Shown here: positions 57,788 through 64,000 of the stretch, in pieces
Layout of the letters: each line of letters opens with the position of its first letter
Numbering within the stretch: position 1 is the first letter of the stretch
Source: SIG607 sp036307305
GTDB taxonomy: Bacteria > Bacillota > Clostridia > Oscillospirales > Acutalibacteraceae
Assembly: GCA_036307305.1 (NCBI GenBank)
Contig: JAXJXV010000007.1
Span: 1-64,000, forward strand
Direction of reading: 5' to 3'
Length of the DNA stretch: 64,000 nt
Notes under the pieces: model-generated
What the model saw: the letters and a program-made list of their open reading frames with translations, nothing else
Told to the model about the DNA's origin: nothing
The model's database searches: none
Translations under genes and position numbers: made by a program

Positions 57788-58381
57788 ATGTTAAAACAGT
57801 TAAGTCCTGCAGCTACAGGCGATACCGTAGCGGTAATGCACACCACTATGGGCGATATAACAATCAAACTTTTTGGAGAGGAAGCTCCAAAAACCGTTGA
57901 AAACTTTACTACACACGCAAAGAACGGGTATTATGACGGAATAATATTCCACCGCGTTATTAAAGATTTTATGATTCAGGGCGGTGACCCCACAGGCACA
58001 GGTATGGGCGGTGAGAGTATTTGGGGCACAAGCTTCGAAGACGAATTCACACCTGAGCTTCACAATTACAGAGGCGCTCTTTGTATGGCAAATGCAGGTC
58101 CCAATACAAACGGCAGTCAGTTCTTTATCGTTCAGGCTGACATCGTTCCTGCAAATATGGTGTCACAGATGAAGTATTTATCTGATAGCTTTCCGCCTGA
58201 GTGCGTTGAGGCTTATGAAAAGCTCGGTGGTACACCTTGGCTTGATTACCGTCACAGCGTTTTCGGTCAGGTATGCGACGGTATGGACGTGGTTGATGCG
58301 ATTGCAAATGCAAAAACAGGCGCAGGTGATAAGCCTGTTGAAGAAATATCTATCGTAGGTATTGATATTAAAGTTTTATAA
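57788..58381 (+). CDS. Peptidyl-prolyl cis-trans isomerase (cyclophilin type)
   Basis: This 197-aa cytoplasmic cyclophilin has F-H-R-V-I-K-D-F-M-I-Q-G-G-D-P-T-G-T-G near residue 55 and the M-A-N-A-G-P-N-T-N-G-S-Q-F-F-I segment near 100, both core active-site strands. An insertion (about 115-150) interrupts the usual distance. ATG 57788 is preferred; ATG 57779 directly abuts the GAAAGG site. There is no signal peptide. Confidence 0.93.
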   Translation: MLKQLSPAATGDTVAVMHTTMGDITIKLFGEEAPKTVENFTTHAKNGYYDGIIFHRVIKDFMIQGGDPTGTGMGGESIWGTSFEDEFTPELHNYRGALCMANAGPNTNGSQFFIVQADIVPANMVSQMKYLSDSFPPECVEAYEKLGGTPWLDYRHSVFGQVCDGMDVVDAIANAKTGAGDKPVEEISIVGIDIKVL

Positions 58382-58384
58382 TAA

Positions 58385-58416
58385 AAAAGAAAACTCCCTC
58401 TGGGAGTTTTCTTTTT
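58385..58416. terminator. Bidirectional terminator between the cyclophilin and dockerin-protein genes
   Basis: AAAAGAAAACTCCC pairs with GGGAGTTTTCTTTT around TCT. Confidence 0.9.
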
Positions 58417-58420
58417 GCTT

Positions 58421-60256
58421 TTAACTGTTAGTCAGATTGATTTTCATCATTGCTAAATCTGATGTTTTTATAAAAGAGTCACAGTCTACATCGGCTGCTT
58501 CCTCGTCGAAATTTTCAGGTATCTGACCTGCAAGATAAAGCTTTAAGAGTGCTAGGTCACGAGTATCAATCTGAGCATTTCCGTCGCAGTCACCCTTAAG
58601 TGTGTTTTTAATAACCGTAACTTTTCCTTCAATCATATATCCTGCATAAACAAAATATACGTTCTGTTCGCCTAAAACTGTATTATCGTAGCCGATAACG
58701 GTGAGCTTTCCCGTATCAAGTTCCTCACTCTGTCCACTATAATAGGTAACCTTCATTTTTCCGCCTGAAAGGTCGGGTTCGCCGCCCGTTGAAAATTCAG
58801 TGCTATTTGGCTGACTTAAAATTTCTACGCTTTGTGCGCCTGCAACCGATGCAAAGTGTAGCTGAGGATATGCATATCCACTGGTACTGCTTATCCACCA
58901 CAGATTTTTAAAATCAAAGCCTTCAAAGGATTCGGCTTTTTGCATAGCTTCGTCAGTAAGAACCGAAATGCCCGTGATATTTGTTGTGTCGAAATTTTTA
59001 GCTATGCCGCGACTTGCATTATTTAGGTAATAATTATTTTTATAAATGCCGCCTGACTGACAGCCTATAACACCGCCTATGAGGTCAGGAGTATTTGAAG
59101 TAGGAGCAACAACACTATAGCAGTTTTCAACCGACATATTTTCTTCTTCTACACTTGCATAGGAATTAACCGATGCGGCTATACCGCCTGAATATGCACC
59201 CTTGTCTGAATGCGCGTCATATTTTGAAGTGCAGGAAAGGATTTCACCTGTATTATAGCAATCGGTAATACCGCTTTCGTTAAGCTCGGCGGCGATACCT
59301 CCCGCATAGGCTTCGTAAGTATCCGAGTAGGCTGCAACCTCACCTGCATTGTAGCAACCGCCTATAAGGGTATTACCTGCACCGTAGCCAACGATACCGC
59401 CGCTTGAAGAACAGTAAAGAATTCCAAGGTCGGCAGACAGTTCTCTAAGTACACTTGTGTAGCCTACGAATCCTGCATTACCGCAAGTGACTATCTGAGC
59501 GCCGTTAGAAACAGCGGCAATACCGCCTGTAACATAACCGCTTACAACACCTAAATTATAACTGTAGGCTATAACAGAGTCTTTAGCGGTTATACCTGCA
59601 ATACCGCCTGAATAAGCTGAGTCGCCTGTGGGGTAAATGTAAATGAAAGTGCTGTTGTAACAGTGGTATATTTCCTTTTCGTTGGCACCTGCAATGCCGC
59701 CTACATAGGAACCGTCGCCGCACAAGGAAATAATACTGCCGCTAACAGAACAGTTTGTGATATTGCCGGTATTCTTACCTACTAAGCCACCTAAATTTGC
59801 AGAACAGTCGGCGTAAGCCACTAATTCCAAGTTTTCAATGAAAAGATTTTGTATATTTCCCGAATTATTTCTTATAAGACCTACGTTTACGGTATACGAG
59901 GTGTTAGAAGTAGTGTATTCATAATACGTCATAATACCTGAAACGGTATATCCGTTTCCATCAAGTGTACCGCTGAAGTTATTAATAGGAATAAAGCCGC
60001 AGTCGTTATTATAGAAATCTCCACCAGGTGCAAAATCAGCCTCGGTAAAAATGATATCACTTGACAACATAAAATAAGCAGAAGGATAATTACGGATGTT
60101 ACTGAAATGCTGGGGCGTGGAGATAAGATAAGGACTTTCCTCGGTACCGTTTCCACCTGCAAAGCCTGAAGCTGTAGCAGAAACACAAAAAGCTACTGAA
60201 GAAAAAATTATAACCACACAAACAATAACCGATATAACTTTTCTTAATAATTTCAT
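58421..60256 (-). CDS. Secreted GLUG-repeat protein with C-terminal dockerin
   Basis: This is a 611-aa exported protein. A signal peptide (about 1-29, ending near V-S-A-T-A) is followed by a long region of GLUG-type repeats (G-G-L-V-G-K-N, G-G-I-A-G-A-N, G-G-I-A-A and similar, about 150-400), a bacterial Ig-like segment (about 480-550) and a dockerin-like module (about 553-611). The module has two calcium loops, D-C-D-G-N-A-Q-I-D-T-R-D-L and D-V-D-C-D-S-F-I-K-T-S-D-L. Dockerins bind cohesins on scaffold proteins, so it may join a cell-surface complex. No cohesin gene is in this window. Confidence 0.85.
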   Translation of the reverse strand: MKLLRKVISVIVCVVIIFSSVAFCVSATASGFAGGNGTEESPYLISTPQHFSNIRNYPSAYFMLSSDIIFTEADFAPGGDFYNNDCGFIPINNFSGTLDGNGYTVSGIMTYYEYTTSNTSYTVNVGLIRNNSGNIQNLFIENLELVAYADCSANLGGLVGKNTGNITNCSVSGSIISLCGDGSYVGGIAGANEKEIYHCYNSTFIYIYPTGDSAYSGGIAGITAKDSVIAYSYNLGVVSGYVTGGIAAVSNGAQIVTCGNAGFVGYTSVLRELSADLGILYCSSSGGIVGYGAGNTLIGGCYNAGEVAAYSDTYEAYAGGIAAELNESGITDCYNTGEILSCTSKYDAHSDKGAYSGGIAASVNSYASVEEENMSVENCYSVVAPTSNTPDLIGGVIGCQSGGIYKNNYYLNNASRGIAKNFDTTNITGISVLTDEAMQKAESFEGFDFKNLWWISSTSGYAYPQLHFASVAGAQSVEILSQPNSTEFSTGGEPDLSGGKMKVTYYSGQSEELDTGKLTVIGYDNTVLGEQNVYFVYAGYMIEGKVTVIKNTLKGDCDGNAQIDTRDLALLKLYLAGQIPENFDEEAADVDCDSFIKTSDLAMMKINLTNS

Positions 60257-60327
60257 AAAAATCCTCCTTTGTATTTTCAGTTTAGCCTTATTATAACATA
60301 TAATTCGGAATGTGTAAATATTTATGA

Positions 60328-60356
60328 TTGTCAGACAGTTAGTTATATGTTAGAAT
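60328..60356 (+). promoter_or_regulatory. Promoter of the GNAT acetyltransferase gene
   Basis: TTGTCA (60328-60333) and TAGAAT (60351-60356) have a 17-base spacer. Confidence 0.65.
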
Positions 60357-60372
60357 TACACAGGTGATAAAA

Positions 60373-60810
60373 ATGGATTTTATAGTTAAAAAATTTGAAG
60401 AGCTTAACACCTTTGAGCTTTATGAAATTTTAAAGGTGCGTTCACAGGTTTTTGTAGTAGAACTTAAAATGAACTGTCAGGATATGGACGGTGTGGATTA
60501 TAGTTGCTATCATCTTTACCTAAAGGAAAAAGAAAAAATAATTGCTTATATGCGGATGTATTTTGAAAATAAAGACAGTAAATGCATTCATATTGGCAGG
60601 GTTTTAACCGTTGAGCGTGGTAATGGATATGCCAAAGCTTTAATGGAAAAGGCTATTGACTATGCTCAAAATGTTCTTTTTTGTAATAAAATATGTCTTA
60701 ATTCACAAAAACAGGCGGTAGGTTTTTATGAAAAAATGGGATTTAAGGCTACGTCGGGTGAGTTTATTGAGGAAAATGTTATACATATTTCTATGGAACT
60801 TGTTCTTTAA
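60373..60810 (+). CDS. GNAT family N-acetyltransferase (ElaA-like)
   Basis: This 145-aa protein matches the ElaA-type GNAT fold: L-K-V-R-S-Q-V-F-V-V-E near residue 25, the acetyl-CoA loop I-G-R-V-L-T-V-E-R-G-N-G-Y-A-K-A-L near 78-94, and A-V-G-F-Y-E-K-M-G-F near 120. The substrate is unknown. ATG 60373 follows AGGTGA; GTG 60364 lies inside that site. Confidence 0.9.
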   Translation: MDFIVKKFEELNTFELYEILKVRSQVFVVELKMNCQDMDGVDYSCYHLYLKEKEKIIAYMRMYFENKDSKCIHIGRVLTVERGNGYAKALMEKAIDYAQNVLFCNKICLNSQKQAVGFYEKMGFKATSGEFIEENVIHISMELVL

Positions 60811-60812
60811 TA

Positions 60813-60841
60813 TTGACATATTTTAAGGTATTTGGTAGAAT
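60813..60841 (+). promoter_or_regulatory. Promoter of the ZIP-YgjV-DUF6062-cysK operon
   Basis: TTGACA (60813-60818) and TAGAAT (60836-60841) have a 17-base spacer. Confidence 0.75.
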
Positions 60842-60873
60842 TTACAGGTAGAAAAAAGGTGAGATGAATATTA

Positions 60874-61626
60874 ATGGGACTTGTATTATTTACTGCTCTC
60901 GGTGTTGGGGGAGCTACGGTATTCGGTGCGATTATCGGATTTATTTTCAAAAAACTGACTCATAAAATTTCGGATATTATACTTGCCTTCGCGGCGGGCA
61001 TAATGTTGGCGGCGGCTGTTCTCGGTCTTATATTGCCGTCAGTTGAGTATGGCGGTAAATACGGTATAATTATTACCGTTGTGGGTATTTTTGCGGGTGC
61101 AATTTGTATCAATCTTATGGACAAGTTAGTGCCTCATATACACGACTTCCTAGGCGGACAAAATGAGGGACATAATGACTCAAATCTTAATAAGGTCGTT
61201 CTGTTTGTAACGGCTATAGCAATACATAATCTTCCTGAGGGAATCGCTTCGGGTATAGGTTTTGGTTCGGGAAATACTTCTCAGGCACTGATGATAGCCG
61301 GCGGTATCGCTTTACAAAATATACCTGAAGGTATGATTATTATTACGCCGATGCTCGCGGCAGGGGTGAGCAAAAAGAAAACCTTTTTGTGCGCTTTTAT
61401 CACAGGTATTGTAGAGGTTGTAGGAACGTTTATAGGATATTTTGCTGTAAGCATTTCACAATTTGTTCTGCCTTTTGCCCTCGCCTTTGCAGGAGGTACA
61501 ATGTTATACGTAATAAGCGACGAAATGATAATTGAAACTCATTCTCATTCAAGTCAGCGAGGGGCTACTTATGCACTTATTGTGGGATTTTGCGTTATGC
61601 TTGTAAGCGATATACTATTAGGGTGA
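60874..61626 (+). CDS. ZIP family metal transporter
   Basis: This 250-aa membrane protein has eight predicted helices. The metal-binding helices carry H-N-L-P-E-G (near residue 118) and Q-N-I-P-E-G (near 148), the ZupT/GufA hallmarks, and a His-containing loop (H-I-H-D-F-L-G-G-Q-N-E-G-H-N-D) is cytoplasmic. It imports zinc or other divalent metals. YgjV starts 5 bases after its stop. Confidence 0.93.
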   Translation: MGLVLFTALGVGGATVFGAIIGFIFKKLTHKISDIILAFAAGIMLAAAVLGLILPSVEYGGKYGIIITVVGIFAGAICINLMDKLVPHIHDFLGGQNEGHNDSNLNKVVLFVTAIAIHNLPEGIASGIGFGSGNTSQALMIAGGIALQNIPEGMIIITPMLAAGVSKKKTFLCAFITGIVEVVGTFIGYFAVSISQFVLPFALAFAGGTMLYVISDEMIIETHSHSSQRGATYALIVGFCVMLVSDILLG

Positions 61627-61631
61627 TAAAA

Positions 61632-62186
61632 ATGGAAGAAATTATATATATATTAGGACAGGCTTTAGGCTTTGTTGCGGTTATTTTAGGCTTTGTTAAC
61701 TATCAGGTTAAAACAAGAGAACAGGTGCTGTACGTACATATTGCAACAACTATAGTTTTTGCAATTCACTTTTTATGTCTTAAGGAATATGCAACGGCTG
61801 TAATGCAGCTTGTGGGTACCACCAGAAATATAGTTTTCTATAACAAGGGAAAGAACGGAAAGGTGTCAAAGGGTGTAGCCATTTTCTTTGCACTGCTTAT
61901 GGGTACACTCGGCAGTATAACAATGTTTGCTCTTCAAAAAGGCGAATGGTTTGCAGTTATTGCAATAGTAGGTCTTGTTATTAACTCCTACGCAATGTCT
62001 TTCTCTAATCCAAACAATGTAAGAAAGAGCATACTTGTATCTTCACCGCTTGTGTTTACCTATGACGTGTTAGTTCACTCTATAGGCGGTGCGCTTTATG
62101 AAGCAATCGTTATCGTGTCTTCTGTTATAGGTCTTATCCGCTATAGCAAAAAGACTCAGAAAACAGAGGAAAACGAGGAAAAATGA
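61632..62186 (+). CDS. YgjV family membrane protein
   Basis: This 184-aa protein with about six helices matches the YgjV family (Q-A-L-G-F-V-A-V-I-L-G-F-V-N-Y-Q at the N-terminus, C-L-K-E-Y-A-T-A near 50). The function is unknown. It starts 5 bases after the ZIP gene and overlaps the next gene by 4 bases, so it is translationally coupled to it. Confidence 0.88.
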   Translation: MEEIIYILGQALGFVAVILGFVNYQVKTREQVLYVHIATTIVFAIHFLCLKEYATAVMQLVGTTRNIVFYNKGKNGKVSKGVAIFFALLMGTLGSITMFALQKGEWFAVIAIVGLVINSYAMSFSNPNNVRKSILVSSPLVFTYDVLVHSIGGALYEAIVIVSSVIGLIRYSKKTQKTEENEEK

Positions 62187-62872
62187 GAGAAGATATTTGT
62201 ACAATTCCCGTCAGCGAGGTTTTTGAGGAAAATGACGGCTGTCCGATGTGCAGAATGTATAACACTGTACAGGAAAGAATAATAGAATATATTATGGGTG
62301 CCGCAATGATGGAACCTGAAATAAGAATGGTCACCAATCAAAAGGGCTTTTGTTACAAGCATTACTCAAAGATGTTCGGCAGAAAGGGAAGACTTCAACT
62401 CGCTTTAATGCTTGAGTCTCATATAGACGAAATAAACCGCGAAATTTTGTCAGATAAGCTTATGAGAAGCAATAAATCAAAGGGTGAAAAGGCAAGAAGA
62501 ATAACCGATTCCTGTTTTGTTTGCGAAAAAATAGAGTGGGGTATAAGCAGAATGATAGAAACTGTTTATCGCTCTTATGAAACGGATATGGATTTCAGAC
62601 GGATGTTTAACGGTCAGGAAATGTTCTGTATGCCGCATTTTGAACTTTTGGTAAGCGGCGCAGATAAAAAGAAAATGAAGAACTATTACTGTGAGTTTGT
62701 GAAAAATCTTACCCATATAACACAGGAATATTCAAGAACTCTTCACGAAGACGTTAAGCATTTCTGCTCAATGTACGATTACCGTAACAGCGGTAAAGAT
62801 GCCGATTGGGGTGATTCTAAGGACTCGGTGGAGAGAACAATTAACTTTTTGACAGGAAACGATGGTGAATAG
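62183..62872 (+). CDS. DUF6062 family protein
   Basis: This 229-aa soluble protein is built from two similar halves, each with a C-x-x-C pair and a later Cys/His: C-P-M-C (near 20) with G-F-C-Y-K-H (near 57), and C-F-V-C (near 113) with F-C-M-P-H-F (near 153). This suggests two metal or iron-sulfur sites. DUF6062 has no known function. The 3' end overlaps cysK by 11 bases. Confidence 0.85.
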   Translation: MREDICTIPVSEVFEENDGCPMCRMYNTVQERIIEYIMGAAMMEPEIRMVTNQKGFCYKHYSKMFGRKGRLQLALMLESHIDEINREILSDKLMRSNKSKGEKARRITDSCFVCEKIEWGISRMIETVYRSYETDMDFRRMFNGQEMFCMPHFELLVSGADKKKMKNYYCEFVKNLTHITQEYSRTLHEDVKHFCSMYDYRNSGKDADWGDSKDSVERTINFLTGNDGE

Positions 62873-63803
62873 TATGGTTTATGAAAACATACTTGAGGCT
62901 ATGGGAAATACTCCCATAATAAAGCTTAATAATATGGTAGATGATGACAGCGCTGACGTTCTTGTGAAATTCGAGGGACTGAACGTAGGCGGCTCTATTA
63001 AAACACGTACGGCTTTCAATATGATTCTTGAAGCAGAGAAAAAAGGACTTTTAAATGCCGATACCGTTATCGTTGAGCCTACAAGCGGTAATCAGGGTAT
63101 AGGTCTTGCTCTTGTGGGCGCCGTAAAGGGCTATAAGGTAAAAATAATTATGCCAGATTCTGTCAGTGAGGAAAGAAGAAAGCTTGTAAAGCATTATGGT
63201 GCTGAGGTTATTCTTGTTCACGACGGCGGTAATATCGGTCTTTGTATTGAAGAATGTGTAAATCTCGCCCTTAAAATGAAGGCGGAGGACAAAAACGTTT
63301 TTGTTCCTCAGCAGTTTGAAAATCCCGCTAATCCTGAAATACAAAGACGGGCAACGGGACAGGAAATACTGTCACAGGTAAACGGTGAAATACACGGTTT
63401 TTGTTCAGGTATAGGCACAGGCGGTACCATTACGGGTATCGGTGAAACCTTAAAAGCGGAAAATCCCAATATGGTTATATGGGCGGTTGAACCTGAAAAT
63501 GCCGCTATTCTTTCAGGAGGCTCTATCGGTACTCACGTACAAATGGGTATAGGTGACGGAGTTATTCCGCAGATACTTAATCAGAATATATACGAAGAGG
63601 TATGTATAATAAAGGACGAAGAAGCGCTGAATACTGCAAAGGCTCTTGCTTCAAAAGAGGGTATTATGTGCGGAATAAGCAGCGGTACTAACGTAGCCGC
63701 GGCATTAAAACTTGCTAAAAAGCTGGGAAAAGGGAAAACTGTGGTAACCGTGCTTCCCGATACAGCCGAAAGATATTTTTCTACACCTCTTTTCGAAGAA
63801 TAA
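62862..63803 (+). CDS. Cysteine synthase family PLP enzyme
   Basis: This 313-aa fold-type II PLP enzyme is probably O-acetylserine sulfhydrylase. The phosphate-binding P-T-S-G-N-Q-G near residue 75, G-I-G-T-G-G-T-I-T-G near 187 and the final S-S-G-T-N-V-A-A are typical. The PLP-lysine region reads G-G-S-I-K-T-R, where the usual form is S-V-K-D-R, so a related specificity is possible. ATG 62862 has AGGA upstream; ATG 62874 (M-V-Y-E-N) is an alternative. It is the last gene of the operon. Confidence 0.88.
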   Translation: MVNSMVYENILEAMGNTPIIKLNNMVDDDSADVLVKFEGLNVGGSIKTRTAFNMILEAEKKGLLNADTVIVEPTSGNQGIGLALVGAVKGYKVKIIMPDSVSEERRKLVKHYGAEVILVHDGGNIGLCIEECVNLALKMKAEDKNVFVPQQFENPANPEIQRRATGQEILSQVNGEIHGFCSGIGTGGTITGIGETLKAENPNMVIWAVEPENAAILSGGSIGTHVQMGIGDGVIPQILNQNIYEEVCIIKDEEALNTAKALASKEGIMCGISSGTNVAAALKLAKKLGKGKTVVTVLPDTAERYFSTPLFEE

Positions 63804-63830
63804 AAACTAAATATTGTCAAACAATTAACA

Positions 63831-63859
63831 AAAACCGCCGTATAGGCGGTTTTATTTTT
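63831..63859. terminator. Terminator after the cysteine synthase gene
   Basis: AAAACCGCC (63831-63839) pairs with GGCGGTTTT (63845-63853), with ATTTTT after it. Confidence 0.85.
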
Positions 63860-63892
63860 GTGCTGTTGGTTTGTCAATGATGTGTTACAAAA

Positions 63893-64000
63893 TTAGAAAA
63901 CCTCGCCGTTAATAAGAAAAGCCTTTAAATAATCAGCAGGAGATTTCCAATTAAGTGGACGCATCGGAAAGTTATTGTATTTTCTGTTGTGAACAGAAAG
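63893..64000 (-). CDS. C-terminal end of an integrase-core transposase (partial)
   Basis: The last 35 codons of a minus-strand gene run in from the right edge of the window and end at TAA (63893-63895). The residues H-N-R-K-Y-N-N-F-P-M-R-P-L-N-W-K-S-P resemble the C-terminal end of DDE-type (rve) transposases, which commonly close with a L-N-W-K-T/S-P segment. The IS family and the state of the rest cannot be told from this piece. Confidence 0.6.
   Translation of the reverse strand, partial: LSVHNRKYNNFPMRPLNWKSPADYLKAFLINGEVF

Noticed and set aside
63814..63831. Rex-operator-like TTGTCAA-ACAA-TTAACAA
   Set aside because: It differs from the Rex consensus by one base, but it lies between the end of the cysteine synthase gene and its terminator with no promoter nearby; probably chance in AT-rich sequence.
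1..64000. CRISPR arrays, prophage structural genes, rRNA operons, toxin-antitoxin pairs
   Set aside because: None seen; the only regular repeat array (22022-22185) has hairpin spacers and no cas genes nearby.

Overview
The window looks like a chromosomal segment of a low-GC, Gram-positive anaerobe of the class Clostridia, probably a gut Oscillospirales/Ruminococcaceae-type organism. The support is: clostridial 2[4Fe-4S] ferredoxin, DnaD/DnaI-type primosome proteins, RicT, IreB, Rex, a T-box on pheS, GlpP antitermination, a glycyl radical enzyme and a dockerin-bearing secreted protein. The genus cannot be fixed from the sequence alone.

Positions 12-7625 are a complete integrative mobilizable element (IME) bounded by a 20-bp imperfect inverted repeat with one mismatch. 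It is visibly more GC-rich than the rest. It carries a large serine recombinase at its left edge, a small accessory protein, a MobV relaxase, a RepA_N-type protein that seems frameshifted, a Cys_rich_VLP protein, an unknown small protein, an XRE regulator and a Mef-like MFS drug exporter behind a long leader with an intrinsic terminator. The last ~650 bp before the right end have no convincing gene but hold seven consecutive stem-loops.

The rest (7640-64000) is mostly core genome in compact operons: an O-antigen-ligase-like membrane protein; yceD-rpmF; DUF512 radical SAM-der-plsY; a divergent AraC / glycyl-radical activase-glycyl radical enzyme-GH32 locus; helicase loader and DnaD; galE and tRNA-Arg(CCT); hydrolases, a LOG protein and mscL; a GlpP-controlled glycerol-3-phosphate oxidation operon (glpP-mgtC-two flavoproteins-DUF1667); trpS-holB-ricT; a short ferredoxin gene; fba; a polar amino-acid ABC importer; a cpsC-cpsD-cpsB-pgeF phosphotyrosine module; rqcH-trmK-DUF1858-yhaM-like; ireB; T-box-pheS-pheT; DUF421/DUF4363; rex; serS; Nif3-like; glnS-gltX-nrdR; a cyclophilin; a GLUG/dockerin secreted protein; and a ZIP-YgjV-DUF6062-cysK operon. 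The last 108 bases are the C-terminal end of a transposase.

The most interesting signals are: (1) the glycyl radical enzyme with an atypical radical loop (R-I-H-G-T), apparently co-transcribed with an intracellular GH32 and controlled by a divergent AraC; (2) a dispersed repeat family in which the word TTGATGAT is flanked by small hairpins of different sequence (22022-22185, 33908-33932, 36609-36662); (3) the structured non-coding end of the IME and a multi-arm structure before its repA; (4) a cloverleaf-like repeat at 51972-52054; and (5) leader-type control (GlpP terminator, MFS attenuator, T-box) plus an NrdR box ahead of nrdR.
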